Shown one piece after another: positions 22,346-33,213 of a stretch of DNA of 64,000 nucleotides. The translations under genes and the position numbers were made by a program. The notes beneath the pieces are model-generated. The model was not told where the DNA came from, did not search any database, and saw nothing but the letters and a program-made list of their open reading frames with translations. Source of the stretch: Chrysoporthe austroafricana (taxonomy: Eukaryota > Ascomycota > Sordariomycetes > Diaporthales > Cryphonectriaceae); the NCBI GenBank assembly GCA_001051155.2, contig JYIP02000001.1, positions 1,240,001 through 1,304,000 of the forward strand, given 5' to 3'. Within the stretch, counting starts at the first letter, position 1. Every line of letters begins with the position of its first letter.

Positions 22346-23703
22346 TATTCGATGTGAGGTATGATTTGAACAGTGAGGATAGTAAATGTCCATTTGAACA
22401 GTTAACTTTGAATACTGGTGATCCTATGCTACTTGGATCGAAGAGCTTTCATGTAAAACACCATACAGCAGTCCGGCAATTGCCTACAGCATACTTCAGG
22501 TGCGTGGTAGTCTGGACTCGAGAAGGACTTGCCTTGAGGCCAGACAGAAATTTCACGAGTTCTGTCTTCAGACTTGGCACAAATCTGTGGTCATGTCAGC
22601 AAGGTGAGCCGCAGCGCGCCAGAAAACGATAACCAATGGCTCAGTCTTATTGGCAGCCAAAACTTGGGTCGCTGTGGCTTCCTTCTCCTGTGCTCTTCTC
22701 TTCTGCCCGGCTCTCATTAACTACCTCCGCGGAGATGTCTGTCATAGATTGCATGCAGACGTCTCGATGAGAGAAATTAACGAGGCATTAGATTATTCGC
22801 TTCCACAAGGGCCTCCAAAGTCTCGACCAATCTCAGCCTTCGATTCCTTGTCGGAGTCGACTCGCGCAAATGTGGGCGGTGTTGGAGGAGCAATCCGATA
22901 ACCAGGCCGAAAGCGTGAATGAAAGCTAGTTTCGCCCGAAGAAACCGAAACCGGCCGGAGTTAAGCTTTGAGGCAAGCTTAAACACTAGACCCATGTAAA
23001 TTGGGAATGACGAGCGAATCGCGCAGCGGCTCGCCGAGGAAACGCTAGGATCTACCGAAACGTACGTGCACGTGTGCCCCTGGCCATGGTGTCTGTGCTC
23101 CCCCTAGGTGGAGAAGAGACCAAGTCCTAGTGTAACGTCTGATCTCGCACAATAGCATTGCCTCATACGACTAGTTAGGCATCTGTCCCGAGCTCAGATG
23201 TCGCCTAAAGCGCTGTGGGATTGTACGAAACGCTGGGTCGGATATAATAATTACTATGCTAGCCTTGCCCCAATGATCCACACTTAGTTTCCGAAACGCA
23301 CCACATATTGTGATCCCTGGTCGGCCTCGGGCTGTGTTCTCTTGCACATCAGCCAACTGTCAAGCCGAGTGACAGACACCAGAGGCCTCAGTTTTGCCCT
23401 GCGCTCATGAACGCTTGCTTCTTCTCAGGAGGACATGCCATATGACTTTTTGCCAAGTTCATCTGATTGCTCAACTCGACTCTGCGAGACGTTCCAGCCT
23501 CCTCAAACTTGTCTGGACCAAAAGTCGTTACCAGTTGAGTAGTGTTGACAGCGCTGTGACAGCCATGCACCTCAATGTGTGCGTTCTGGTCTTGCGAGAA
23601 CAGACGACTATACCCTCACAACTCCAAGCATTGAGGCACGTAGTTTGAATATCTATAAAATGATGGTCCTTCCTCCCTCAGCAAAACAATTATTCTCTCT
23701 TCT

Positions 23704-23739
23704 CATCAGCAGCAGCATCAGCATCAGCATCAGCATCAG
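23704..23739 (+). repeat. CATCAG/CAG microsatellite
   Basis: Hexanucleotide CATCAG repeats with CAG units, about 165 bp upstream of the Gas1-like start codon, probably in its 5' UTR. Confidence 0.8.
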
Positions 23740-23903
23740 TTTCCAGTCTCCTTTCTCCTTCCGGTTTCCTCTTCTACTTCCTGCCTGGTTCGCAGAACAG
23801 CTCACGGTTGACTCGTGACTGAAAATTAATAATTCTTCAATCTTACAACTTGTCAACACACCTCAAACAAAATCTTCTCCTCGACCACCCAACAACATTC
23901 AAA

Positions 23904-24705
23904 ATGTTCTCCAAGCTCTTCATCCTCGCTCTCGCGGCCTCTCCTCTCGTTGCTGCCCATGGCAAGATCGCCGTCGCTACTGGCGATGCGGGCGGCAACG
24001 GGACTGCTCTCGGTATCCAGGGTGGAGTCATTCCTGGCGCTGGCAAAAACAAGGTCACTGAGCCCGACACCACTGTGTTCAAGGGCGACGCGGCGGATTC
24101 CTGCGGCCGCACCAATGGCGTGAGTAGCACCATAGACTCGTTACTGACAACAAAAAAAAAGGTCCTTAAAACACGTACTGACAACCACAAAGCAAGGAGA
24201 CAACGACATTGAGACTGGCACCAAGGCCGCCATGGCCCTGTCTGGCTCTACTCTTCCCCAGGTCAGCCCCGGCGGCTCCGTCTCTGGCACTCTCCACATC
24301 GTGACCTCTGATGGTGCTGGCCCATACAAGGCCATGGTCAACGCCGACGGCACCGGTCAGACTTGGGAGCAGATGGAGGTTGAGACCCAGGTTCCGGGCA
24401 ACAACGGTAACATCAGGAAGACTGAAAAGCGCTTCTGGGCCCGCGCCCTGCAGGCCGTTGGCATCATGAAGCGTGCCACCAACATCAACGAGGACTTCCC
24501 CTTCAAGGTCAACATGCCTGCCGGCACCACCTGCACGGGAACCATCGCTGGCCAGTCCAACACTTGCATTGTCAAACTGGTTAACCCTAGCAATGCTGGT
24601 CCCTTCGGTGGCTGCGTTACCGTCCAGATGGCCGGCAACTCTACTGCTGCTGCTCCCGCTACCGGGACCGCGACGGCTCGCCGTATGGCCCGCTTCTCGG
24701 CATAA
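23904..24705 (+). CDS. Gas1/gEgh16-family secreted protein
   Basis: Exons 23904-24119 and 24193-24705, 242 residues. The family (Blumeria gEgh16, Magnaporthe Gas1/Gas2/Mas3, DUF3129) is expressed in appressoria and linked to host penetration in some pathogens; the biochemical role is unknown. A signal peptide (about 1-19, MFSKLFILALAASPLVAAHG) is followed by the diagnostic HGKIAVATGDAGGNGTALGI block, GGVIPGAGKNK and TEPDTTVF, and after the intron by LPQVSPGGSVSGTLH, TSDGAGPY, VPGNNGNI and PAGTTCTGTI. The 73-nt intron has a GTGAGT donor, TACTGAC branch and AAG acceptor at 24192. Four conserved-type Cys are visible. A basic stretch (KTEKRFWARALQAV and MKRA) in the middle could be cut by Kex2. 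Lengths and motifs fit a complete member. Confidence 0.92.
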
Positions 24706-25207
24706 GAAACAAATTTGTCATCGCATGGTATTGAGTGGTCCGAGGGACGTGGGGTGATGGACTTAGAATGATCTGTATATATGCCTGTATATACTGGTAG
24801 TGAGAGGATTATGGGAGTTGGAGAAAATAGCGTGCATGAGACCCGGTGGAAGTAGTTGTTCGTGTAATACCGACTAATACATTCTTTTTAGAGAGAGAAA
24901 GACACGTGCCCCTGAGATCTATGTCAGCATCACCAATGTTTTAGCTTGAAGTCTTGAATGGAATACACCAGTGCTCGGTAATATAGCCTTCGGTACCCAG
25001 ACGGAATTTCCAACCACGTAACAGGTCAATACGAGCAGAGAGTTATATCACTGCTCTCAACTTTTAAGAACGAGAAAAAGTGGCGGGGTTTTTGTTGATA
25101 TGGTTCTGATACTGTAATCATCGAGTAAGTACGCCGATTTCCGTGACACATTCTATGACATGATTCTGTAATTCCACTATTGTCTATCACGGTTGAGTAG
25201 GGGCGGT
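24706..25207. other. intergenic between convergent genes
   Basis: 3' flank of the Gas1-like gene. No coding region seen until the decayed duplicate at 25208. Confidence 0.5.
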
Positions 25208-25340
25208 TCAATGGGGTTTGTTCGGCAGTGGGCACATGTACACCCTGGCTATGGCCTCATCATCGTTGAGACCAGCAACTGCTTCCCACTCAGTCCCATC
25301 TCTGTCTGTGTCAGTTTGCCATGCGAAGAAGTCGATTATC
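25208..25340 (-). pseudogene. decayed duplicate of the 3' end of the neighbouring RING-like gene
   Basis: This 133-bp block aligns with 25390-25522, the last coding part of the adjacent gene, in the same orientation about 182 bp away. Read on the minus strand it encodes IDFFAWQTDTDRDGTEWE, matching ADFFTWQTVTDNDGTEWE of the intact gene. At the CPIC motif it has lost two bases, which shifts the frame and ends the reading after CPLPNKPH. Undoing the shift would give a CPxCR motif like that of the intact copy. No start or upstream part of a paralogue is seen, so only the tail was duplicated or retained. Confidence 0.8.
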
Positions 25341-25355
25341 AACGACAATTCAGAA

Positions 25356-26900
25356 TTACACTACAATCTGTGGGTCGAGTCGGGGCGGTTCAAGGGAGTT
25401 AGCTCGGCAGATGGGGCAGATGTGCGCCCTGGTTATGCCCTCACGATCTTTGAGACGAACAATTCTTTCCCACTCAGTCCCATCGTTGTCTGTGACAGTC
25501 TGCCATGTGAAGAAGTCGGCCATCCACGACAGAAAGCAGAATGGATGAGGGTTCACAGCACGTGCACAATTATGCAATCGCATGGGTCGGTGCTGATAAG
25601 ACGCGTTTGGGTCATGCCAGGTGTAGAAATCTTGCCAGTGGACGATGCACCCACGGTCTTGCGTTAGCTCATCTCGCCTCATGAACTCAGCAAGAGGCAA
25701 GATACTGGGCAGGAGCCTGGAATAGAACGTCATGTTCTCTTTCCGAGTGTCGGTGTAGATTTCTAGAACCTCGCTCATCGCCGCCTCAAGCCTGTCCCAG
25801 TGACTCTCGAGTAGCGGAACGGGAGTAGAAATCCCTAACTCCGCTGCTCGGGATGAACTCGAAAGATCATACTGCACATATGCCATGAGAGTGCTGAACA
25901 TACTGGGAAAGTACGTACCGTTCTGGAGAATACGAGATGTAGGCAGATTAATCATCCCGTCGGAGTGCTGAAACAGTGTTTCCAGAGTCTCTAAGGAAGG
26001 CGCCTCACGTGCTCCTGAAGAGGCGCTATCATGGTTATTCAGCAGAGGCAACAAACGACTTACAATAGCATGAACCGCTGAATCGGGTACGCCGTTGTCC
26101 CGGGCGATGATTGAGCTCGCGAGTCGGATCATGGTTCGCTTCGCCCTGAACAACGGTTCATCCATTGCGAAGAGATGCTCGCGACCATGGATGAAGTTCG
26201 TGCATAACGAGTCGACAAGGTCCATACGACGCTGTATTACAAGGTTATTTACCGGCGTAACTTCAGCTAGAGCCCTATTTTGCAGTCTACGACTAGCTTC
26301 ATTTAGGAGATTGGCTCTGCTTTCCTGGACAAGCGTGCGTTGCCGAGAGATTTCTTCTTCTAACTGATGCTCGGCAATACTTCGCTCGGCCTTGCGCGTG
26401 TAGCTGCTCCGAATCAGCTTCGCGATGTTCCTCCTGTATTGATACAGGCGAAATATGCAGCAATTGAACTTTGTATTCATGCAGTTAAGGCAGACCGTTT
26501 CCAGATAGCTCGTGGTGGCTCTGTAATGGAGGGGGTAGAATTCGTCGTTGCTGAGGATGTCGCGAGGCAAGCTTTCATGGAGTACCAGGCCAATGAACTC
26601 CAACAGATAATCGGCATACTTGAGAACGTTGCTCCTGAACTCATCAACCGAAGACAAACGTATTTCCCAGTGCCATGTGGTCAAATCTGCGACTCGAACC
26701 TCATATCCATCAGGGAGACACTCCTTGCACTGAACGCCATCGTCGAAAACTTGTACGTAGCGTGCGAGTCCATAGCCATCACACGGCTCAGGACTACTGC
26801 ACACCTTCAGGTATCGTTTAGTATGTGCCACCAAGGTGGCCGGATCCGCGTCCTGACCTTTCGTGGGACATCGGTGCTGCATTACGATCTCGAAGCACAT
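25356..26900 (-). CDS. Cys-rich protein with degenerate C-terminal RING-like motif, unknown
   Basis: Single exon, 514 residues, not recognised as a named family. The N terminus (MCFEIVMQHRCPTKG, then several Cys up to about residue 62) resembles the small Cys/His-rich starts of many fungal lineage-specific proteins. A charged, helix-rich stretch (about 165-200, QLEEEISRQRTLVQESRANL) may form a coiled coil. The C-terminal 75 residues have RING-like order: HNCARAVNPHPFCFLSWM, then CPICRANS at 495-502. A Ser stands where the next zinc Cys would be expected, and the first Cys pair is not clear, so the finger is degenerate. No signal peptide or membrane span. Its 3' end is duplicated just downstream. 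Confidence 0.7.
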   Translation of the reverse strand: MCFEIVMQHRCPTKGQDADPATLVAHTKRYLKVCSSPEPCDGYGLARYVQVFDDGVQCKECLPDGYEVRVADLTTWHWEIRLSSVDEFRSNVLKYADYLLEFIGLVLHESLPRDILSNDEFYPLHYRATTSYLETVCLNCMNTKFNCCIFRLYQYRRNIAKLIRSSYTRKAERSIAEHQLEEEISRQRTLVQESRANLLNEASRRLQNRALAEVTPVNNLVIQRRMDLVDSLCTNFIHGREHLFAMDEPLFRAKRTMIRLASSIIARDNGVPDSAVHAIVSRLLPLLNNHDSASSGAREAPSLETLETLFQHSDGMINLPTSRILQNGTYFPSMFSTLMAYVQYDLSSSSRAAELGISTPVPLLESHWDRLEAAMSEVLEIYTDTRKENMTFYSRLLPSILPLAEFMRRDELTQDRGCIVHWQDFYTWHDPNASYQHRPMRLHNCARAVNPHPFCFLSWMADFFTWQTVTDNDGTEWERIVRLKDREGITRAHICPICRANSLEPPRLDPQIVV

Positions 26901-29900
26901 TGTGTGTTGTCTTGAGTGAAGCCGCGTCTGTTTGACGGTGAAATGATCGTGCGAGCTTGAGGCACTCCCTAACTCTATGATTGAGTCAGCATTTCAGCCT
27001 TAAGAGTACTCCAGACCCTTGTCAACAACACGACTTGTTAACTAACAGCAGTAGAAGACTGCCGTGTGAATAAGTACCTTTGATCTATTCACAGGGCGAA
27101 TGAGGGCTGATACTTGGGTATTGCTCACAAACAGCAGACTGCCCATACTTGGAAAAGGGTATATGAGGACTTGATCCGGATCGAGATCAGATTGTCGGCA
27201 AAGAATTTATTCATGTAATCAATAAAGAGAGGCCCAGAATGCAACCTGAAGGTTGCGTGAAGCACCTGTAATTTTCAAATCCCAGCCACGTAACCATTTT
27301 CAAATTACAACAATCCAATGCTTATCGGACCTGCCGGACCACGTTGGCGCGGGCGCAGGAGGCGAGGGCCAGGAGTGCTGCAAAGAACATCCGCCACGGA
27401 ATGTTAAATTATTGAACCAACACCAGTGTTCGGGACGTTCTTAGTTTATATGGAATTTCTCGGTCGTAAGGAACCTAGAATGCAATTTAAAGTTCGTATG
27501 ACCATTCAGGCTGACAATCGGCGCCGCGTAGAAGTGATTGTACCTTTGTTTAGCTGACACTACGAACGTGAAAGAAATGATAACTCCGCCTTTGCACACA
27601 GACCAATTCAGAGATGATTGATTCGTTCCCAACAAGACGCAAAATGACTGATGGAATGCATATCTCCAGCAGCACACTAGGGCCTTCACGGAAGAGAATC
27701 CAAGTGCAAAGGTCATCTTGTACGATGCCAACATCAGTGGTATCTTGGACTGCTAACAGAACTAAATTCTGTGCGAGTAAATTATACCATATTTATGATT
27801 GCCAGTCGGGGTATCACTATTATACGGATCCCCTGGATACGTACTTCTGCCTCAATACTAAATCCTGGTGAGTCTGGCTCCTTCATGTAACCTGAATGCA
27901 TGTCTTGCTGATAGGACCTAACAGGACTAGTCCTTACCATGAGCTACGAATCCTGGGAATTAGAAGCTCCTGGACAGCAAAATTTCTAGTTCAAGAATGT
28001 ATAAGGTAACGACTGAGGTGAAAGGGATGCACAGTTGTGGACAAATTATCAGATATCTTCCGTAGTATAACTCTCTCAAGCCGGGAAATTCTTCCATGCA
28101 TGCTGGCGACAAGTCTGTCACTAAAATGAACATGATGCTGGGGGACCTTCGCAAGTGCCCGACCTCCACTCGTGAAGCAATTGGTTCTTCGATTAGGCTT
28201 GACTTCGGTGGTCAGCTGTCTCGAGGAATCATTCTTAGGGGGCAAGTCTGTTCCTAAATGCGAGCGAGTGATTCTCCGGTTCGATTGTTGAGCTGTACGT
28301 TGACAGCCTGAGTGGTGGACCTAGATAGGCGACGTCTCGGCTAATTCTTCACGAAAATTCTCTTTGATATTGGACAAGCAAACTTGCTCTTTCTGGATCT
28401 CAAATCCCTGACTTGCAAATTGTTGGTGTCTTGAGGGTAGACCGGTGCTGGAAGCTACCTGGCTACCTAGCACGTGCCTAGGTATTGGTTTGACGTCTAG
28501 ATTTTCTTGGCTAGCATCTCATCTTTGTTGGGGCCGGAGCTACGCTCTAGCCTCAGAACCTACGCCCCACCTCAGCTGGACTGACTGTCTAGACTCGTCC
28601 TAGCATGACTGCCACCCCAGACCCCAGATTCTACGCTCTATTAATGTGGAGAACATGGGGTCGTGGAACTCGAGTGGGCCCTAAGACGAGTGACCCCAGG
28701 TGTGGTCATTCGATGATCAAGTGATGAGATCCCTATAGTGAAGCAATAACGTTAATGAGGATTTTGAGTGGTTCTCAGTTATTCAGAGCCTCCATCAGCT
28801 TTCGATGATTCCTTGGTAGCGAAGGCGCGAGCGACGATCTGTACAGATTCTTGATAAGCTATCAAAGGTCGGCACAGACAACAGCCTGCAACAACTCACA
28901 AGGTCGCGAAAAAAGTTCCGGGGAAGCTACTGCAGGAGTAGGTCGTAAACATTGCACAGCTGTACACATCTCACAACACTGCGCGGGATACCTCACGCCA
29001 AGTCCTTTCTCCCTCGAGGCTCTGACGATATACTGCCCGGTAGCGTGACGTTCACGACTGCCTCTGGAATAATTATTATGATCGACGTTACAATGCCATG
29101 CCTAAGATCCTGGACCTGATGGAGACTGCTTAACCAGAGCGCGTTAATGACTCGAGGCAAAGGCCGGTGTGCGGCCGACCGTTTTGGCGAGGGTTATGAC
29201 GCCAATTGAACGAGGTTGGCCCCGCATATCCGTGCAGGGCTTCAATTAGCCTCAACTTAATGTCAACCTCCTTCTTGTTGCGCAAGTCTTCCATGGCTAA
29301 GAAGGCAACTTCCAACAAGGAGGAGCTCGAACCCATAGAGGCGCATATGCCATGCATCCCCCAAGGCCGTACTGCACGGAGGAACAAATCCACCAGTATA
29401 CTAGGTACCTTGGTGCTGACCCCCCGTAGCAAGATAGATAGTATCACGAGCCTTGAGGGTGAATTGAGGCCTGGGGCCGATACGTGGCACACAAGTGTGA
29501 GAATGCCGTTTCAAGTTGTCGTAGACCGCGGGCGCTGGCTTGAGGGACTTCGCTGATGTATCCGCAAGATTTCAGCCATCCCCGTGGCGACAGATGCTGT
29601 CAACGATCACGGGAAGCACCCTTGCAACTACGTATCGTGCCCTGGACGTCTCGCGGGGCTGGCAGCCGCAAACGGTGGCCTTGGATTGCGGTGGCGCCCC
29701 AGCCGCTCCACATACCGGCGCCTTGTCAGCGTGCGATGGGCACCCGGAGCAACGGCGAAGCTGAGCCCTGTTTGCCCGTAGACCATCAGCAGTCCCGCCA
29801 CGCTGGGACGTGCTACGGCAGACGCCGGGCTTAGCACACATCTTGGCCAAGCCGCAGAGAGTAAGGCGTCCACTGGGCATCTCATCGACAGTCTGGACTG

Positions 29901-30427
29901 GTCTTGGCGGTTGAGCAGGTGAGCAGGCAAGGCACGGCGTGCATGGGTGCCCCGAAGATCCTCAAGGGGGCAAACGGGTCCGCCAGACTAGCGGCGAGCT
30001 TGTCCTCGTGACTCGCCATCGTCCCCAAACTTCTCCAGATTCGAAACATGGAGCCCCATATTCCCCAGTCGTGCCCAGCGTAGCACAAGGAACTACCGTC
30101 TCTTTTCGGGCCTTCCCACTTGGCTCTTGGATCTCTTTCAGGGAGGGATGCAACCCTATTCGCCATTCTACCATCAAATGGTCCGGATGTGACATGGACG
30201 TGACGGTATAGAGGAAAGTCACGGCCCTGGCCTAGACGACTGCCATCTATAAAGTGCGGCATGATCCCGTTCATCATTACTTGGCCTCTCTTGTGGCCCA
30301 GCAAGCTTCCCAAGTCTTGGGCCGTCACCCCTTTTGAGAATTTCTTGATCATCTCGGCCTAGCTCAAGCGCGAAGGCCTGTTCCACACTTGCAAGCACTC
30401 GAGAGTCCAAGGGCCTCAACCACTACC
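26901..30427. other. gene-poor region
   Basis: About 3.5 kb without a supported gene. A minus-strand frame at 29130-29492 has protein-like composition (for example MEDLRNKKEVDIKLRLIEAL) but no family, start context or splice support. The last few hundred bases are the promoter of the sugar transporter gene. Confidence 0.45.
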
Positions 30428-32353
30428 ATGGCCGGGTTACGAAAGCTCTCGATCACCCACCAGAACGAGGCTGGCAAGGCATGGCCGGCCATAGCCATTG
30501 GGTCCTTCGTCGCATTTGGTGGTGTGCTGTTCGGCTACGACACCGGCACAATCAGTGGTATCCTCGCCATGCCGTATTTTGACCGGCTCTTCTCCACAGG
30601 ATATAGAAACACGGACGGCGATCTTAGCATCTCGCCCTCGCAGCAATCTGCTATCGTCTCTATCCTCTCGGCCGGAACGTTCTTCGGCGCGCTTGCTTCG
30701 TCATTCCTGGCTGATTCGATCGGCCGTCGACTTGCTTTGATTGTGTCTACTATGGTCTTCACCCTCGGAGTAATTTTCCAGACGGCCGCTGTCGCCCTGC
30801 CTCTGTTCTTGGCTGGTCGGTTCTTTGCTGGATTTGGCGTTGGTTTGATCTCCGCACTTATTCCGCTTTATCAGTCCGAGACCGCTCCTAAGTACGTTGC
30901 TCTAACCATACTTGTTGAGATCTTCAGTCCTGGTATATGGGATCTGAGGAGGTCTAGAAACGGTCCTGTCGGATTATGTCCCAGAACTGAGTCTTTCCAC
31001 TCTAGTCCAGGCGATTACTGACTTCCAAACCTCATGCAGATGGATCCGGGGTGCTATCGTTGGCGCTTACCAATTTGCTATCACCATTGGTCTGCTGCTG
31101 GCCGCTATTGTTGACAACGCCACTGCTAAGCGACAGGATACTGGCTCCTACCGTATTCCTATTGCCGTTCAATTTGCCTGGGCTATTATTCTGGTTGTTG
31201 GCATCCTAATTCTCCCGGAGTCCCCACGTTACCTCATTAAGCGTGGAAAGCATGACAAGGCCGCTAGAGCTCTGGGCCGTCTCCGTCGCCTGCCTGCGGA
31301 CCACCCTAGCATCCAGGCTGAGTTGGCCGAGATCCGCGCCAACCACGAGTACGAGATGACCCTCGGAAAGGCGAGTTACATTGGCTGCTTCCGGGGGAAC
31401 ATGCTCAAGCGCCAGTTGACCGGAATGGGCCTTCAGGCTCTCCAGCAGCTCACCGGCATCAACTTTATATTCTACTATGTTCGTAGCTCTCCGACTCTTC
31501 CCTTTTCGAGCTCAACTCCCTTGGGGTTGGAAACTAATTCGCAAATGTTCTAGGGCACGCAATACTTCATCAACTCCGGTATCAGCGATGGTTTTATCAT
31601 CCAGGTCATCACGTCCGTCATCAATGTCGTCTCCACGATCCCTGGACTGTACGCTGTCGACAAGTTCGGCCGCCGTCCTCTTCTGTTCTGGGGTGCTGTG
31701 GGCATGTGCGTCAGCCAGTTCCTCGTGGCTATGCTGGGTACCCTGACCACCGGGCAAGACTTCGCCGGGAAAATCATTGTGCACAACGTTGCGGCCCAAA
31801 AGGCGGGTATCGCTTTCGTCTGTACCTACATCTTCTTCTTCGCCTCGACCTGGGGCCCCCTGGCCTGGGTGGTCACCGGCGAGATCTTCCCCCTGAAGAA
31901 CCGGGCTAGAGGTCTGTCTATGACTACCGCTACCAACGTAAGTCGTCTCGCCGCCCCGGTGTGCCCGCCTAGGATCCAAGCTCCGCATGCTAACTCACCA
32001 TCTCCTAGTGGCTGCTCAACTGGGCTATCGCCTATGCGACCCCGTACCTGGTCAACTACGGGCCGGGCTATGCCAACCTGCAGAGCAAGATTTTCTTTAT
32101 CTGGTTCGGCTGCTGCTTCATCTGCATCGCGTTCGTCTACTTCTTCATCTACGAGACCAAGGGCCTGTCGCTTGAGCAGGTGGACGAGCTGTACGCCGAG
32201 ATGCAAGGCCTGACCGCTGCCAAGAACAGCACGCAATGGAAGCCCACAATCACGTTCCAGCAGAGGGCATCCGTCGCTGGCGAGGGCGGTGTCTTTGGCA
32301 ACGATAAGGAGAAGGGTCTGGAGCACTCTGAGGTTGTCGGAAATGGGTCGTGA
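30428..32353 (+). CDS. MFS hexose transporter
   Basis: Exons 30428-30891, 31040-31478, 31554-31937 and 32009-32353, 543 residues. Plasma-membrane monosaccharide transporter of the sugar porter family. Family signatures: GGVLFGYDTGTISGI in helix 1, GRR after helix 2, GFGVGLISALIPLYQSE in helix 4-5, PESPRYLIKRGK at the end of helix 6, QQLTGINFIFYYGTQ in helix 7, DKFGRRPLLF, and ETKGLSLEQVDELY after helix 12. Splice sites: GTACGT with TTACTGAC branch and CAG; GTTCGT...TAG; GTAAGT...TAG; all keep frame. The PESPR and GRR motifs and QQLTGIN indicate glucose-type substrates; affinity or exact sugar cannot be told. Confidence 0.93.
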
Positions 32354-33213
32354 TACATATGTCTGGCTGAAAGGTGGCCAAGATCAGGCCAGATCGTTGG
32401 ATAGGGTGATGTGAGCTTTCAGTTCTGAATACACTCCATGCCTTTCCAATAGCTTGAAATACAAAAATATCTTTTGCACATGTTTCTTCACCCCGGTTGT
32501 ATGCAAGAATACGTTCTGTGGCTGTGTATGACTGCCATGAAGATTATATACAACGCCAATTGTCTGCATCTATGTGGACAGTCCGTTCGAAGCTCGTCAA
32601 AATCTAGACTGGGGACAAGAGTGCGGCGCCAGCATGTGCTATATCTAAAGACTGGGTGGGCATATGCCCATGTGATGAGATCTGAGCATCGCTTGCTTGA
32701 AGGGGAGGGGCAGTACCTGTCGTCTCACATATTAACAGATTGGACCTAAATTCAGCATCCTTTTCATTGTTAAGGCAAGCAAAGGACCGAGAACAGGACG
32801 TCGATGACCCCCCGGCTAGCATACCAAGTTGCCCAATCGCATAACACGGTTGGGTGGGCTGACCCAGCATCTTGGGGCTGCATCTAGCAGAGAAGGGGGG
32901 CCGAGGGAGATGCTCACGACGCTGTGAGGCTCTCTTCATGCAGCTAAGCTAGCTGGCCTAGCCAGGGGGGCGAGCAGAGATCCCATAGCGAGAGCATGAG
33001 GGCAACTCCCGGATCTGCGACCCCCCCTCCTGCAGCGGGAGATTCAAGCAGCCCCCACCCACATCACCCGCCTCACCGCCTGGACCTGCGCTAGCATGCA
33101 GCCCGGCAGAATCGGGGCAAATCCCAAGAAAATTTCGGATTCGCCCTGCACTGCGACTCTGATGCAACAACATCCAGCGTTTTCCAATTTTTTGCGCCCA
33201 AAGGACCACAAGC
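32354..33213. other. intergenic, promoter of DBP3
   Basis: No supported coding region; flanks of the transporter and helicase genes. Confidence 0.55.

Larger units (their letters stand above)
21418..23903. other. AT-rich intergenic region and promoter of Gas1-like gene
   Basis: No gene recognised. It holds a short direct repeat at 22294-22345 and an ATCAGC microsatellite at 23704-23739 in the likely 5' UTR/promoter of the next gene. Confidence 0.5.
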
